64,000 nt of DNA from Panicum virgatum. Lineage: Eukaryota; Streptophyta; Magnoliopsida; Poales; Poaceae. The notes beneath the pieces are model-generated. The model made no database searches, had not been told where the DNA came from, and saw only the letters and a list, made by a program, of their open reading frames with translations. This document shows positions 11,791 to 23,082 of this stretch, piece by piece; position 1 is the stretch's first letter, and each line of letters starts with the position of its first letter. Where the stretch lies: assembly GCF_016808335.1 (NCBI RefSeq), contig NC_053146.1, positions 29,613,495 through 29,677,494 on the forward strand. Reading direction: 5' to 3'. Position numbers and translations under genes: made by a program.

Positions 11791-12750
11791 TGTAAAATCC
11801 CGTATTTTTACGGAATGTTATATAGTGCAAAAATGTGAAATTTCAAAAACTTTTTGTGTGCATGTGTAATTAGGTAGAAATAATATAAGGTTGATCTCTC
11901 CTCCACCTTAAATTCCTAGTAAATTAAAACCAAAACAAATGTATGGATATAAATGCTAGTGTGCTATATTTGGAGTTGGAGCTTATTTGAATCTACCATG
12001 TTTAAATTTGGTTTGATTTATTTTTGTTTGAATTGTGTGGAACTTAATTTGATTTAAACCAATCAAATTAAGTTCAAATGCTAACAAGCCTTCTAACTAA
12101 CCTTGGGCCTAAACCTCGTAACCTACCCCAGCCTGGCCCAACCCGCACAGCTGCCTTGGCCTGCTAAACCGCCGCCTGATCCTTTCTCTTTTCTTTTAAC
12201 CCTTTTAACCCTTGGGTCCCACACGTCAGCCTCTAGCGAGAGACTGACAGGTGGGGCCACTGACACCTGGACCCCGCTGACCTGGACGTTGACCGTTGAC
12301 TGTGTGTTTTTCTTTTTCCGAAAATCATTTGTTAATTTCAGAAATAGATTTTGGCTTCAAAAATTGATAATAAATTAACCGGAGCTCCGAAAATTATGAA
12401 ACCAGTTTCATAATTCTTCTAAAAACATGATCTACACGTTAGAGTAGGTTTTGTTGTGATTTGGATCTTATTTGGATAATTTGGTGTATTTTTGCACTTT
12501 GGCCCCCTTAGTAATTCGTAATTATGAATAGGCCCTTAGCGAGGTGGAGCTGATCGACGCCCCGGACGCCCAGAAGACCCAGGAGGATGTCCCGGACTAT
12601 GAGAAGACTCCGAAGATCTAGGACGACTACAAGAAGTCTCAGGTTCACGCCCATCTATGATTTGATTACCTATTAGGCATTGCTTGCTAGAACTGCTATC
12701 GCTTTATTACTGTTATGAGATGAACCTGCATAGCCAATTGTGTGCCCTTA
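11791..12750 (+). repeat. 3' LTR of element A, first part
   Basis: Starts TGTAAAATCCCGTATTTTT after the polypurine tract and runs to the B insertion point. It includes an acidic, Q/K/E-rich stretch at 12540-12640 (frame broken by one TAG) in a position similar to the acidic exon of the B LTR. The last 5 bp (cctta) face gctta at 26558-26562, the probable B target duplication with one mismatch. Confidence 0.85.
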
Positions 12751-13947
12751 TGTAACACCCCGAAAACTCACCAAAAATAAATCATGCCCTAAAGTTGTTT
12801 TTATCGTTGAGCTCGACTCAAACCCTGAAACCTAATCCCCAGAACCTCTCCCGAACAACCCGACACCCGAATTCAATTCGCGTCCCATCCTTTTTCATCC
12901 AACGCGACGCGTCGCGACCGGCCGCCGCGAATCCCGCTCCCTCTTTTTCCTCTTTTTCCCCTCTGGCCGCGTGCCCCGTTCCCCGTGGCCCGCACCCGCG
13001 TGGCGACGCCACGCGTGGCCGACCACGGCCGTGGTCGCCGCTGGCGCGCACCGCCCCCCTCTCTTTTTCTTCCTTTCCCTCCCTCCCATTTTCTTTTCCT
13101 TTATTTCTTTTTCCTTTTCTTTTTCCTTTTCCCTTTTTTTTCTCTTTTCTTTCTTTTCCTCCCTTCTTTCTCTCCTTCCTCCCTCCCCTGTCGCGCGCCC
13201 AGCCGCGCCGCCCGCCTCCGGCCTGCCTGCCCGCGCGCACCCATCCTCCCCGCGCGCACGACACCGGCCGCCTTCTGCTCCGCCCCGCTGCACCCTCCAT
13301 CCCTGCGCGTGCGCCCCGCTCGGCCTGCCCTCGCGCGCGCACGAACAGCGCTCGGCCCGACCGCGCCGCGACGCCGCGCACCGGCCAACCCTGCCGCACG
13401 CCCCTGCCTCCCTCCCGCGCGTGCACCCCCGCTCCCGGCTGCGCACGCGCGAACGCACCAAGCCGCCCTGAGCCGCAATCCCGCCTGCCCCGCACACCGA
13501 GCACCGCCGCGCCGCACGCCGCTGAGCGCCCTGCCATGCCACGTGCGCGTGCCCATGCCGCTCGCCGCTGCCACGCCCTGTGCCGCACTGACCGCCGGCC
13601 CGCGCTAGCGCCACCCCCCTGAGCCGCTCGCTGCCTCGGCGCGCGCACACCCGCGTGGCCCCGACGCTCGCTGGCCGCCCCGTTCCCGCTCGCCGCTGAG
13701 CCACGTGCTCACCTGACCTCGGCGCGTCGCCCGCCGCTACCTCGCTCCGAGCGGCACTGCTCGCCGCCGGCGCCACGCCCTGTGCTCGCCGCTGCCGCTC
13801 GAGTCCCGTCATCCTACACCGCCACACCGCCCTCGGCGCGGGAGCCGCCCCACGACGGCCGCTAGCGGCTGGGACGCCATTAATGGCCGCCCGCGGACCT
13901 CGCTGAGCCGGCCACCCACCTCCACCACTCCGCTGACCTAATCCGGC

Positions 13948-13955
13948 TATAAAAG
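13948..13955 (+). promoter_or_regulatory. TATA box of the B 5' LTR
   Basis: TATAAAAG in a GC-rich context (ccggcTATAAAAGggcccccacgg). The same box is at 24289-24296 in the 3' LTR. It marks the U3/R boundary; transcription should start about 30 bp downstream, near 13980. Confidence 0.75.
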
Positions 13956-14682
13956 GGCCCCCACGGCGTCGCCGTCACTCCACAATCCCGGCCGCCACCC
14001 CCAGCACCCTTCCCTGCTCCCCTAACACCGCCGCCATAGCCGCCTAGCACCGCCGCCGCCGCCTGCCCCGTCCCAAGCCGAGCCAGGTGGGGGAATCAAG
14101 CCGCCATCTTCCCCTTCTCCTTTCCCCTCTACCCCGGGCCGGCGCCGAGCTCCTGGCCGCCGGGGATTGACGCCGCCAGCGCCCCTGCTCCCCTCCCCTG
14201 TTTCGGTCAGGAGGAAGGGGAAGACAGGGCGGTTTTGCCCAAAACCCCCTAGACTTCCTTGTTTTCTCAAAAGAACCCCCACTCCTTATGGGCTTTTTCC
14301 TAAAAGGGCCCTTCTGTTTTCCTATTTTTGCAAACAAATCCTCCACTATTTAAACTTAATAGTAATTAGGCCCCTACACCTTCCTATTAAGCCCAAATAC
14401 TCCTAGAAATTCTTAGACAGGCCCCTGGTTCCTCCGAAATATTTACAATCAGGTCCCTAGACCCTTATTCGACCCCTAGACTTTTACACAAACTATTATT
14501 TTATGTACCAAACGAACTCTGATTAACCCAAAACTTTTACCACGCCACTCATAACCAAATCTTGGCCATGCCATTAGGGAGACACTCAAAAATGCCACTT
14601 CTATCTCCATATTTTATGTGATTCCGATTCGAGCTCAACGATAGATCTTGTTTTGATTAGATGCTTGTTGTGTGTGCTGTAG

Positions 14683-14799
14683 ACCGCGGAGTGAACGAAG
14701 GAGAGCCCGTCAACGAGCAGTACTATGAGCAGGAGAACGAGGACCAGTTCCGCGACCCCGAGCCCGAAGGACAGGACTTCCCCGAAGGCTACGAAGACG
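14683..14799 (+). other. Candidate LTR exon, acidic peptide (B 5' LTR)
   Basis: A 117-bp open block lies between an acceptor-like tgtgtgctgtag and a GC-type donor-like gaagacg/gcaagt. It reads as a strongly acidic segment (..EQENEDQFRDPEPEGQDFP..). It has the same phase and the same border motifs as the 90-bp exon in element C. The same exon is at 25043-25159 in the 3' LTR. Splicing is inferred, not shown. Confidence 0.45.
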
Positions 14800-15889
14800 G
14801 CAAGTTCAATCCCATCCTTTGATGCATGTTTCTGTCCCAGTTTTTTATAAACACAACCCAATGGCCTGCTTTATAAAATTTGCCTATGTTTTATTTGCAT
14901 GAAAACACGGTTGGATAGCCACCCCTTGATTTGTGATGACCATTCCTTGACTACCTAGATTAATGTCTGATTTTGCTTGGGCGTTAATCGATATTAGAAA
15001 GCTTAGGACTTTACTCATAATACGATTTATTTTATAAAGAAAATGTGTGCGTGTGGGATGGGATAAATGTGGTGTTTTGTAAAGAAAGCTTAGACGGGAT
15101 GGATGGCATTTCTACGGAATTGCTACTTGGTGTGCTCGTGCCATTATGGTAGGGCAAAGGAGGGAGATATCCATCTTGTCGTGTCTAAGGACCGAGTTGG
15201 TGTGTCATCTCACCTAACTCTACTATCGTGCAAACCACTCGACCGTTGAATGGGCAACGGCGTAGCATAAATCCCACTAGTTGGTGTGATAGCCATCAGG
15301 AGGGCTGAGAGCAACGGGTGACCAAGGAGAAGGGATATGCTCAGTGTGACTTATACCCCGGTTATACCTCAAAGTTAGGTCGATGACCCCTTGGTGCATC
15401 CCGTGATGGCTAGTCAGGCTTAGCTATGGTGGGTAATGGCTATGTTGGGATCTACACCGACACGACGGTGTTCGAGTTGTGGTATCCTACTTGTGGGTAA
15501 AGTTGCACACCTCTGCAGAGTTAAGAAACTATTCGAATAGCCGTGCCCACGGTATTGGGCGAGTTACGGTGTGGTCACATAACTAGTGTTTCTTTGGGAT
15601 GGGCTGGTGTGAGTTGTTTTGGAATTGGTTCCGGCAGTTGTGCCGTGTGCTACGACGGACGGGGAGTCCGGTAGCAGTTTTAAAACCTGAACTCTGTGTT
15701 ACTACAAAAACTGATTTCTAAAAGGTTTTCCGTAAAATAAACCCCTGCATAAAATGTCGTTTTTCTGCAAATTAAACCGTAACCTTATCCTTGATTTACC
15801 TATGCATATTATTCTGTTATAACCCCCTCCGTGGGTGTGGTTGGACTTGCTGAGTACGTTTGTACTCACCCCACTCTTACTTTTTACAG

Positions 15890-15927
15890 AAGAAGACCCA
15901 GACTTCGTACCAGACGACGCCGAGTAG
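15890..15927 (+). other. Candidate second LTR exon, ending the acidic peptide
   Basis: Follows a strong acceptor (cttactttttacag). Joined in phase to the exon ending at 14799, it continues the acidic frame (EEDPDFVPDDAE) to a TAG at 15925-15927. The in-phase join across about 1.09 kb is the main evidence for the intron. The 3' LTR copy is at 26252-26289. Confidence 0.4.
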
Positions 15928-16197
15928 GGTTATCGTTCTACACCCAACCTTGCCTGTGGAACCGGCCCTGTCGAGATGCCTCCGCTGTCGCAGTACTCTG
16001 AGCCCGTGCTAGACCCCATGTGGTTTGCGGTCTGGTGTTATGTCATAGCTTGGTTAATTATTATTATCATCTGTATCGAGTGTCCTCCAAGGTTTGTACG
16101 GTTTTGAACCATCTGATGTAATAAATGTGGCATCAGCCTCCTGGGACTGGTGTTTTGTATCACATTTAAGTCTTCTCTTGTGAGGGGACGCTTCAGG

Positions 16198-16209
16198 TGG
16201 TATCAGAGC
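16198..16209 (+). other. Primer-binding site of B (initiator Met tRNA)
   Basis: TGGTATCAGAGC lies 2 bp after the 5' LTR, the same primer type and spacing as in element A. Confidence 0.9.
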
Positions 16210-16337
16210 CGTAGGTTGGCCGTAGGACGTGACCCTAGGAGCGAGACCCGTTTTCAGACCCTTTTTCCTTAGGACTTTTCTATCTATAACCCTTTTCTCA
16301 CACAAACACTTACCTTTGGTTCTTTGCCCTGTTCCAG

Positions 16338-17208
16338 ATGGCTGATAATGGATGGATTGGCGGAATCTGTTTCGCAGAGCCCGGCCTTCCTAAGTTGTTG
16401 ATACTCAGCCTGGAACGCATTGGAGTTGTGGATCCACCAGAGTTTCTTTATCGAGAGTACGACTCCAAGGGCACTCTTCGGTGTGACCTGATGATCTTCA
16501 TAGCAAGAAGCACCCGCTACCCTGATGTGGACCCTTGGTTCATCTCCACCACCGGATTCCGTTTCCCGGATACTTATCGGAAAGCCGCCCGTAAAGCCCT
16601 GCGACGGCTCCGAATGATTTACAAGCATCACCTTCAGCAGACTCCTATGGGATTCTTCCCGCCAACTGAAGGAAGAGGACGCACCTGGATCGCCCGGATG
16701 AGAGGACTCGGAAGGGAAGAAGAAGATCTGGAAGACACAGTATCCCACCTATCCATCTATCTCACCCGGCCTGGATGAGCTCTACCGCGAGCAAGCAGCA
16801 CAACTGAAGCAACAAGTCCACAGAGCAGAAAAGGCAACCCAGGAGCTGGATGAACAACGGACAAGAACCGTACACGCCGAGTATTCCCTAGCCGCCCTCC
16901 AAGTCCAAATGGATGAAAAAGAGGCAGAACTGGAAGAGCAAAAGGCAAGAGCCACACGCGCCGAGAATTCGCTAGCCGCTCTCCAAGCTCGGATGCAGAG
17001 GTACGAGGCTCGCTGGGGAATAGGTGGATGGATAGAGGAAGACGAAGAGGAAGAACCCATAGAGACTCACTGGGATGTAGGCACCCAGACCGAAGAAGAA
17101 GAGCCCGAGGAAACCCATTGGCATAAGGGTACCCAGACCGATGACACCATGGAACAGTGCCTCCCACTGAAGAAGCGCCCCATCCGGAGTGAGGAAGAAT
17201 CCCCATGA
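16338..17208 (+). pseudogene. Extra ORF 1 of element B (unknown function, possible dsRBD-like fold, coiled coil)
   Basis: An additional ORF between PBS and gag; I do not recognise a named family. Residues 1-146 are in one frame. A 1-2 base slip near 16770 then moves it to the frame that ends at TGA 17206-17208. The N-terminal ~100 residues align without gaps, with about half identical by hand count, to extra ORF 2. They show an alpha-beta-beta-beta-alpha pattern resembling a double-stranded RNA-binding domain, ending in DTYRKAARKALRRL (residues 78-91). Next comes a heptad-rich coiled coil (about 16780-17010), then an acidic tail with two THW..GTQT repeats. The ATG follows a splice-acceptor-like tctttgccctgttccag. 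Function is unknown and the dsRBD idea is inference. Confidence 0.65.
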
Positions 17209-17352
17209 TAGGAGTAGCACCCCAGCTTGGACCATGTCCTAATAATCGTGTACCATAAAGTTTGTACCCCACCGTGTTGTAATAAATATAATCTACTCCC
17301 TTGGTGTACCCCAAATATTTGTGCAAGATCTTTACCCTATTTTTGTTTTCAG

Positions 17353-18130
17353 ATGGCTGAGGAAGGATGGACCCAGGGCGACTGCCAAGCTGCGCCTGGC
17401 TTCCCCAGCCTGTTGATCAATGCCCTGGAGAGCCTTGGCGTTACGGAACACCCAAGGTACTACAGCAGAGAGTACGAGCATCATGGCACTCTCCGCTGCA
17501 GGGTGATCATAGTCATCGCCAGAAGTGAACGCCACCCCAACATCCAGTCGTGGCGAGTGACCGCTACGGGATTCAGGCACCAAGACACCTATCCCTTGGC
17601 TGTCAGAAAGGCACTTCGGTACCTATGCCGGATTTTCGAAGAACACCTTAGCACCCACGCCAATGAGGTTCTTTCCGCTGGCCATCAGAACCCCTGTTTG
17701 GGAAGCTCGCATGAGAAGCCTGGAACGGCGCCGCTATGAAGAGGACCCTCTGTATCAAGTGGCTAACTACCTAGCCGCTTTGGATCAGCTCTTCGATGAA
17801 CAAGCCCACCTGCTGAGAGAGCAGACCCATCGTGCTGAGCAAGCTGAACTCGCTGTAAGGCTCCAATAGGTCCGAGCAGCCCAAGCCGAGGCAAGAGCCG
17901 CAGCCGCGATCAGCAGTGAAGCAGTGGCACAGGAGAGCCTCAGACAAGCCCGAGACCGGCGCATGCAAGAATGGACCAGAAGTGGTACCCCAGTTCCGGC
18001 CATTGGAGAAGACCATATTCTACTCGGGACACCCGTCATAGGATGGGGAACGCTTTTTGGAAGCCCTCGAGCCCCACCCGAGAACCCCGAAGGGTCTACT
18101 GCTGTCGAAGAAGGAGAAGCTGCTGCGTAA
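17353..18130 (+). pseudogene. Extra ORF 2 of element B, paralogue of extra ORF 1
   Basis: A second copy of the same kind of gene, in tandem and on the same strand. The conserved N-terminal domain (residues 1-100) keeps W, TLRC, IARS, TGFR, DTY and RKALR at the same positions as ORF 1. A frameshift between about 17640 and 17690 leads into a frame with the WEARMR motif and a coiled coil. This frame is interrupted by TAG at 17867-17869 (after CAA, probably a former CAG) and ends at TAA 18128-18130. The ATG again follows an excellent 3' splice-site-like tract (cctatttttgttttcag). Between the two ORFs (17209-17352) there is a taataaatataa motif resembling a polyadenylation signal. Function unknown. 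Confidence 0.65.
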
Positions 18131-18489
18131 CCCCAAGAGAACGGGAACTTAGAGGACGGCGAGCAAGGACTACTCGCACGTTCTGCCCCAGAAGAAGGCT
18201 CACCCCGCGAGTAGATTGTCCGACCCTACCCTATTGTTGTAACCTTCTAGCCCTTTCGGTTTAAGTTGTACCCTAGTATGAACTTGTACCCGGACGTGTA
18301 GTACGCGTTCTAGTCGTGTTCCCGTGTCGTACCCTGCTTCGCTTCAATGAAGTTGCTTGTTTGCCTTGTTGTGTGCTTATTGTGTGTGTGCCTTTCGGCA
18401 GAAGTTAATTCTGCCTTTTCAAAAATACGAATTAAACAACTTAAACATCACCTAATCCCAATCTCACAAAAACCCTACCCAAACTGCAG

Positions 18490-19440
18490 ATGGTTTCTCG
18501 AAGCGTCACGAGGGCCTCCCGCGTCAGGGACCCTGCAGCCGCTGATGCAGGAGTGCGTCCTAACGGGCAAAACAATCCTCAGGAAGAACAAGAAGTGAGT
18601 CAGGGCAGAGGAGAAAATCATGATGCACAGCTGCCACCACCACCACCACCCTTCGTGGATCTGGCACAAATAATCCATAACCAGACTCTCATACTGGAGA
18701 CACTGGCCAATGCTCTGATGAACAGGCAGCCACGAGAGCAGACCTTCAATGACAAGCTGACAGCTTTTCTGAGGGCCAAGCCACCTACTTTTGCCGGATC
18801 CAGCAACCCCTTGGATGCAGATGATTGGCTCTGCGTGATCCAGAGGAAGCTCGAGCCGTTTGGGTGCCAGGATCGAGATAAAGTCCTTCTGGCTGCACAT
18901 CAACTCACCGGGACTGCCTTAGCCTGGTGGGAAAATTATTGCGCTGCTGCCAGAGATGCCACCACCATCACCTGGAATGAATTCGTGAGGGAGTTTCGCC
19001 GTTATCACATCCCCTCGGCCACCATGAAGCGCAAGGCAGATGAATTCCGCGCACTTCAGCAGGGGAATATGTCGGTGGAAGAGTATACCCATCAGTTTAT
19101 GGAACTGGCTCGCTATGCACCAGAAGAAGTGAACGACGACGAGAAGAAGCAGGATATGTTCAAGAAGGGACTAAACCCAGAACTCAGGACCCTACTCACC
19201 CCTCAGATTTATCCTGACTTCAACACCTTGATGAACAAAGCAATCCTCACTGAGAAGGCCAAGAGTGATGAAAGAAAAGATAACAAGCGCAAGTTCCTGG
19301 AGAGCAAGGCCCGCCAGCAGGATAGTTCCCAGAAGGCCAGAAGCTTCAGCTACAATGCACCAAGGTCCCAAGCCCCAATGCAGTACAGAACTCAGTCGCA
19401 AGCAACAGGACCACAGGGCCCCTAACACCCAGCTCAGAAG
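18490..19440 (+). pseudogene. gag: gag of element B
   Basis: A chromovirus gag with a proline tract (residues 53-58), the capsid motifs (LRAKPPTFAGSSNPLDADDW, AWWENYCAA, FRRYHIPS) and the EVNDDEKKQDMFKKGL segment. The frame from ATG 18490 ends at TAA 19423-19425. The zinc knuckle ([14 protein letters not shown], about 19510-19553) is in the next frame, which runs on into pol, so a frameshift near 19400-19430 separates capsid from nucleocapsid. The ATG lies directly after ccctacccaaactgcag, as for the two extra ORFs. The 360 bp before it (18131-18489) hold no ORF, only T/G-rich intergenic sequence. Confidence 0.88.
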
Positions 19441-22400
19441 CCAGAACACCATGAGGGCCCCTCAGAGTAATGCAAGCCAGGTCACCAACAACAACAACAA
19501 TGTGAGGGCCTGCTTCAACTGCCGAGAGACAGGGCATTTCATCGCCGACTGCCCTTATGCCAAGAACAAGCCAGCTACTTCAGCTTTCTCCAACACAGTG
19601 AATGAACCCAAGCCAGTGCTGACCGGTGCCAACCGAGTACCCCTCCGTGGCAACACCAACAACAACAACAATCAGCAGAGGCAATCCCAGCAGTCTTTCG
19701 GACGAGCCCGCGTCAACCACATCGACGCGCAGGAAGCTCAAGGAGCTCAGGGCGTAGTACTCGGTGAGTACCTAGTCAGCTCAACTCTTGCAACAGTACT
19801 GTTTGATTTTGGAGCATCACACTCATTTATATTCTCGAGTTTTGTGGAGAAAAATAAAATACCTACAGTACTACTAAAGACACCCCTACTAACCCGGATG
19901 CCCGGAGGAGACATCAGGTGTCAACTGGGTTGTCTACGGGTGAGGATCAATTTAAGTGGGGTAGAGTTTCTAGCAGACCTAGTAGTACTTAAGTCAGAAG
20001 GGATAGATGTGATCCTTGGAATGGACTGGCTGAGCAAACACAATGGCCTCATAGGTTGTACGGACAAGGTAGTCCATCTAACAAACCCAGAGGGAGTCCG
20101 AGTGACCTGTCATACCCGGGAAAGTGGAGCAAGCCCGATGGTATTCAGCATGGAAGCCAAGTCCTTGGAAGAAGTCCCAGTAGTGAACGAGTATCCAGAT
20201 GTCTTCCCGGAAGAACTTCCTGGTATGCCACCAGATAGGGATGTAGAGTTTGTTATTGACCTTGTCCCTGGGACTGCCCCTATAGCCAAGAGACCTTATA
20301 GGATGGCAGCCTCCGAGTTGGCGGAGTTAAAGAAACAACTAGAGGAGTTGCAACGGATTGGCTTCATCAGGCCAAGTTCGTCGCCTTGGGGAGCCCCGGT
20401 TCTATTCGTCAAGAAGAAGGACGGAAGTATGAGGCTATGTGTAGATTACCGGGCACTAAACGAGGTCACTATTAAGAACAAGTACCCCCTCCCCAGGATC
20501 GATGATCTTTTTGACCAGTTAAAAGGAGCCAGGTACTTTTCCAAGATTGACCTGAGGTCCGGTTATTTTCAGCTCAAGATCAGGGAAAGCGACATCCCGA
20601 AAACAGCTTTTGTCACCCGGTATGGGCAGTTTGAGTTTACAGTGATGTCTTTTGGACTGACAAATGCACCTGCCTATTTCATGAACCTCATGAACAAAGT
20701 GTTTATGGACGAGTTAGATAAGTTTGTCGTAGTCTTCATTGACGACATACTTATTTACTCGAAGAGTATTCAGGAGCACGAGCAACACCTGAGGGTAGTT
20801 CTGGAGAAGCTGAGAATGCATAGGCTATACGCCAAATTCAGCAAGTGTGAGTTCTGGATGGAGAAAGTAGCTTTCCTTGGTCATATCTTGACCGCGGAAG
20901 GAGTAGCAGTGGATCCCGAGAAGGTCGAAGCAGTCTCCAACTGGCAGCAACCAACTAATGTCAGTGAGATCAGAAGTTTCCTCGGATTAGCTGGGTACTA
21001 TCGAAGATTCATTGAGGGATTTTCTAAAATAGCCCGGCCCATGACAGAGCTGCTCAAGAAAGAGAAGAAGTTCACCTGGACGGAGTCGTGTGAAAGAAGC
21101 TTCCAGGAGTTGAAGCGAAGATTGACGACAGCCCCAGTGCTAACCCTGCCGGATATTCATCGGGATTTTGTCATCTATTGTGATGCGTCCCGACAAGGGT
21201 TGGGTTGTGTACTAATGCAAGATGGGAAAGTCGTTGCATATGCTTCCCGTCAGCTCAGGACTCATGAGCAAAACTACCCGACCCATGATTTGGAGCTTGC
21301 AGCCGTAGTGCACGCACTTAAGATCTGGAGGCATTATTTGATTGGAAATAAGTGCGAAATTTTTACCGACCATAAAAGTCTGAAGTATATCTTCACCCAG
21401 CCAGACTTGAACTTGAGACAGAGAAGGTGGCTGGAATTAGTCAAAGATTATAATCTTGAAATCCATTATCACCCTGGTAAAGCAAATGTAGTAGCCGATG
21501 CCCTAAGTCGGAAATCCTACGGGCCTAAGAATGACCATTTACGAGAGGAAATGACACGATTAAATGTGCACATTGTCCCTCGAGGCTCCAGTCAAGTACT
21601 GAACGTCCAATCCACTCTGGAAGAAAGGATCAGAAAAGCCCAAAGATCGGACAAAGGACTGATGGAAATCCGGAGGCAGACCGGAGAAAATAAGGCACCA
21701 GACTTTAGAGTGGATAATAGAGGAACACTATGGTAGAAAGATAGAATTTGTGTGCCCCAGAAGGGAGATTTCAGGCAAATAATCATGGATGAAGCCCACA
21801 ACTCGGTCTACTCCATTCACCCAGGATCCACCAAAATGTATATGGACTTAAAACAGAAATATTGGTGGAATGGGATGAAGGCAGACATTGCACGGTTTGT
21901 CGCTCGTTGTGATACTTGCCAAAGAATCAAAGCTGAGCACTAGAAGCCGGCAGGATTGTTGCAACCTCTACCCATTCCGGTTTGGAAATGGGATGAAATA
22001 GGAATGGATTTTGTGGTAGGTTTGCCCAGAACCCAGAAAGGACACGATTCCATATGGGTAATAGTGGACCGACTCACTAAAGCGGCTCACTTCATACCCA
22101 TACGGACCAACTACGGCGGAGAAAAGCTAGCCAAGCTTTATGTGGAAAAATATAGTGAAATTACATGGCGTGCCCAGTCGAATTGTTTCAGATAGAGGGA
22201 CCCAGTTCACCTCTAGATTTTGGAAAAGCTTGCATAAAGCTATGGGCACCAAGCTAGACTTTAGCTCCGCTTATCACCCACAGACAGACGGTCAGACAGA
22301 AAGGGGTGAATCAGATTATGGAAGATATGTTGAGAGCATGTGTTCTCACCTACGGCAAAGATTGGGAACAGAGTTTACCCTATGCCGAGTTCTCATACAA

Positions 22401-23082
22401 TAATGGGTACCAAGCGAGCTTGGGCATGTCGCCGTTCGAGGCTCTCTACGGAAGGAAATGCAGAACCCCTCTGATGTGGTCAGAAGTTGGAGAACGTGCT
22501 CTAGTCGGGCCCGCCCTCATAGCTGAAAGAGTTGCCGAGATTAGAGAAAAGCTGAAAGCAGCCCAGTCCCGACAAAAGAGCTACGCCGACAAGAAGAGAC
22601 GCGAAATAAGTTTCAACCCAGGAGATTTCGTGTATCTCAAGGTATCACCCATTCGAGGCCCGAAGATTTCAGGTACAAGGAAAATTGGCCCCTAGGTACA
22701 TTGGACCATATCGAGTTCTGAGAAAAGTTGGAGCAGTAGCATACCGTTTGGAGCTACCAGAGGAAATGTCAGATATACATCCAGTATTCCACGTATCGCA
22801 GCTAAGAAGATGTTTGAGGGTGCCCGAGGCAGAGCATGTGCCCATGGAAACAATAGATCTACAGCCAGACCTACGATATCAAGAAGTACCGGTCAAGATT
22901 CTCGATACTGTCACCAGGAGGACCAGAAACTCCAAAGTACAGATATGCAGAGTTCAGTGGAGCAGACACGGAGTGGAAGAAGCTACCTGGGAACGCGAAG
23001 ACGCTCTAAAGAAGGAGTTTCCCCACCTGTTTAGGAACCAGCCGAATCTCGAGGACGAGATTCATTTTAAGTGGGGTAGGTT
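19441..23082 (+). pseudogene. pol: pol of element B, multiply disrupted
   Basis: Domains in order: zinc knuckle, N-rich linker, aspartic protease, RT ([11 protein letters not shown]), RNase H ([10 protein letters not shown]), integrase HHCC and DDE core, and a chromodomain-like C-terminus (RVQWSRHGVEEATWERED). The protease motif reads DFGAS instead of DSGA, a lesion at the catalytic triplet. Breaks: TAG 21734-21736, TAG 21941-21943 (both where the clade usually has CAG), a frameshift near 22150 (VEK/YSEIT), another near 22300 (TER/GESD), and another near 22670. The frame of the C-terminal part has no stop before the 3' LTR and reads into it. Its sequence is close to element A pol, so the domain calls are firm. 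It is non-functional. Confidence 0.9.
23071..23082 (+). other. Polypurine tract of B
   Basis: gtggggtaggtt lies immediately before TGTAACACC of the 3' LTR, preceded by atctcgaggacgagattc as in A. Confidence 0.85.

Larger units (their letters stand above)
12751..16195 (+). repeat. 5' LTR of element B
   Basis: Begins TGTAACACCCCGAAAAC and ends TTCA before the PBS. U3 is very GC-rich, with a long pyrimidine tract at 13050-13195 (cttttt/cctttt). A TATA box lies at 13948. The downstream half has low GC and contains the block shared with the A and C LTRs (about 15483-15560). The long open frames on both strands of U3 are compositional and not genes. Confidence 0.93.

Noticed and set aside
13050..13195. 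Pyrimidine tract as a triplex or origin element
   Set aside because: Simple CT-rich low complexity within U3, present in both LTRs; nothing else supports a function.
12795..13827. Long overlapping ORFs on both strands in the B 5' LTR (up to 310 codons)
   Set aside because: They are GC- and repeat-driven frames (P/R/A/S or G/R/A), recur in the 3' LTR with frameshifts, and show no domain.
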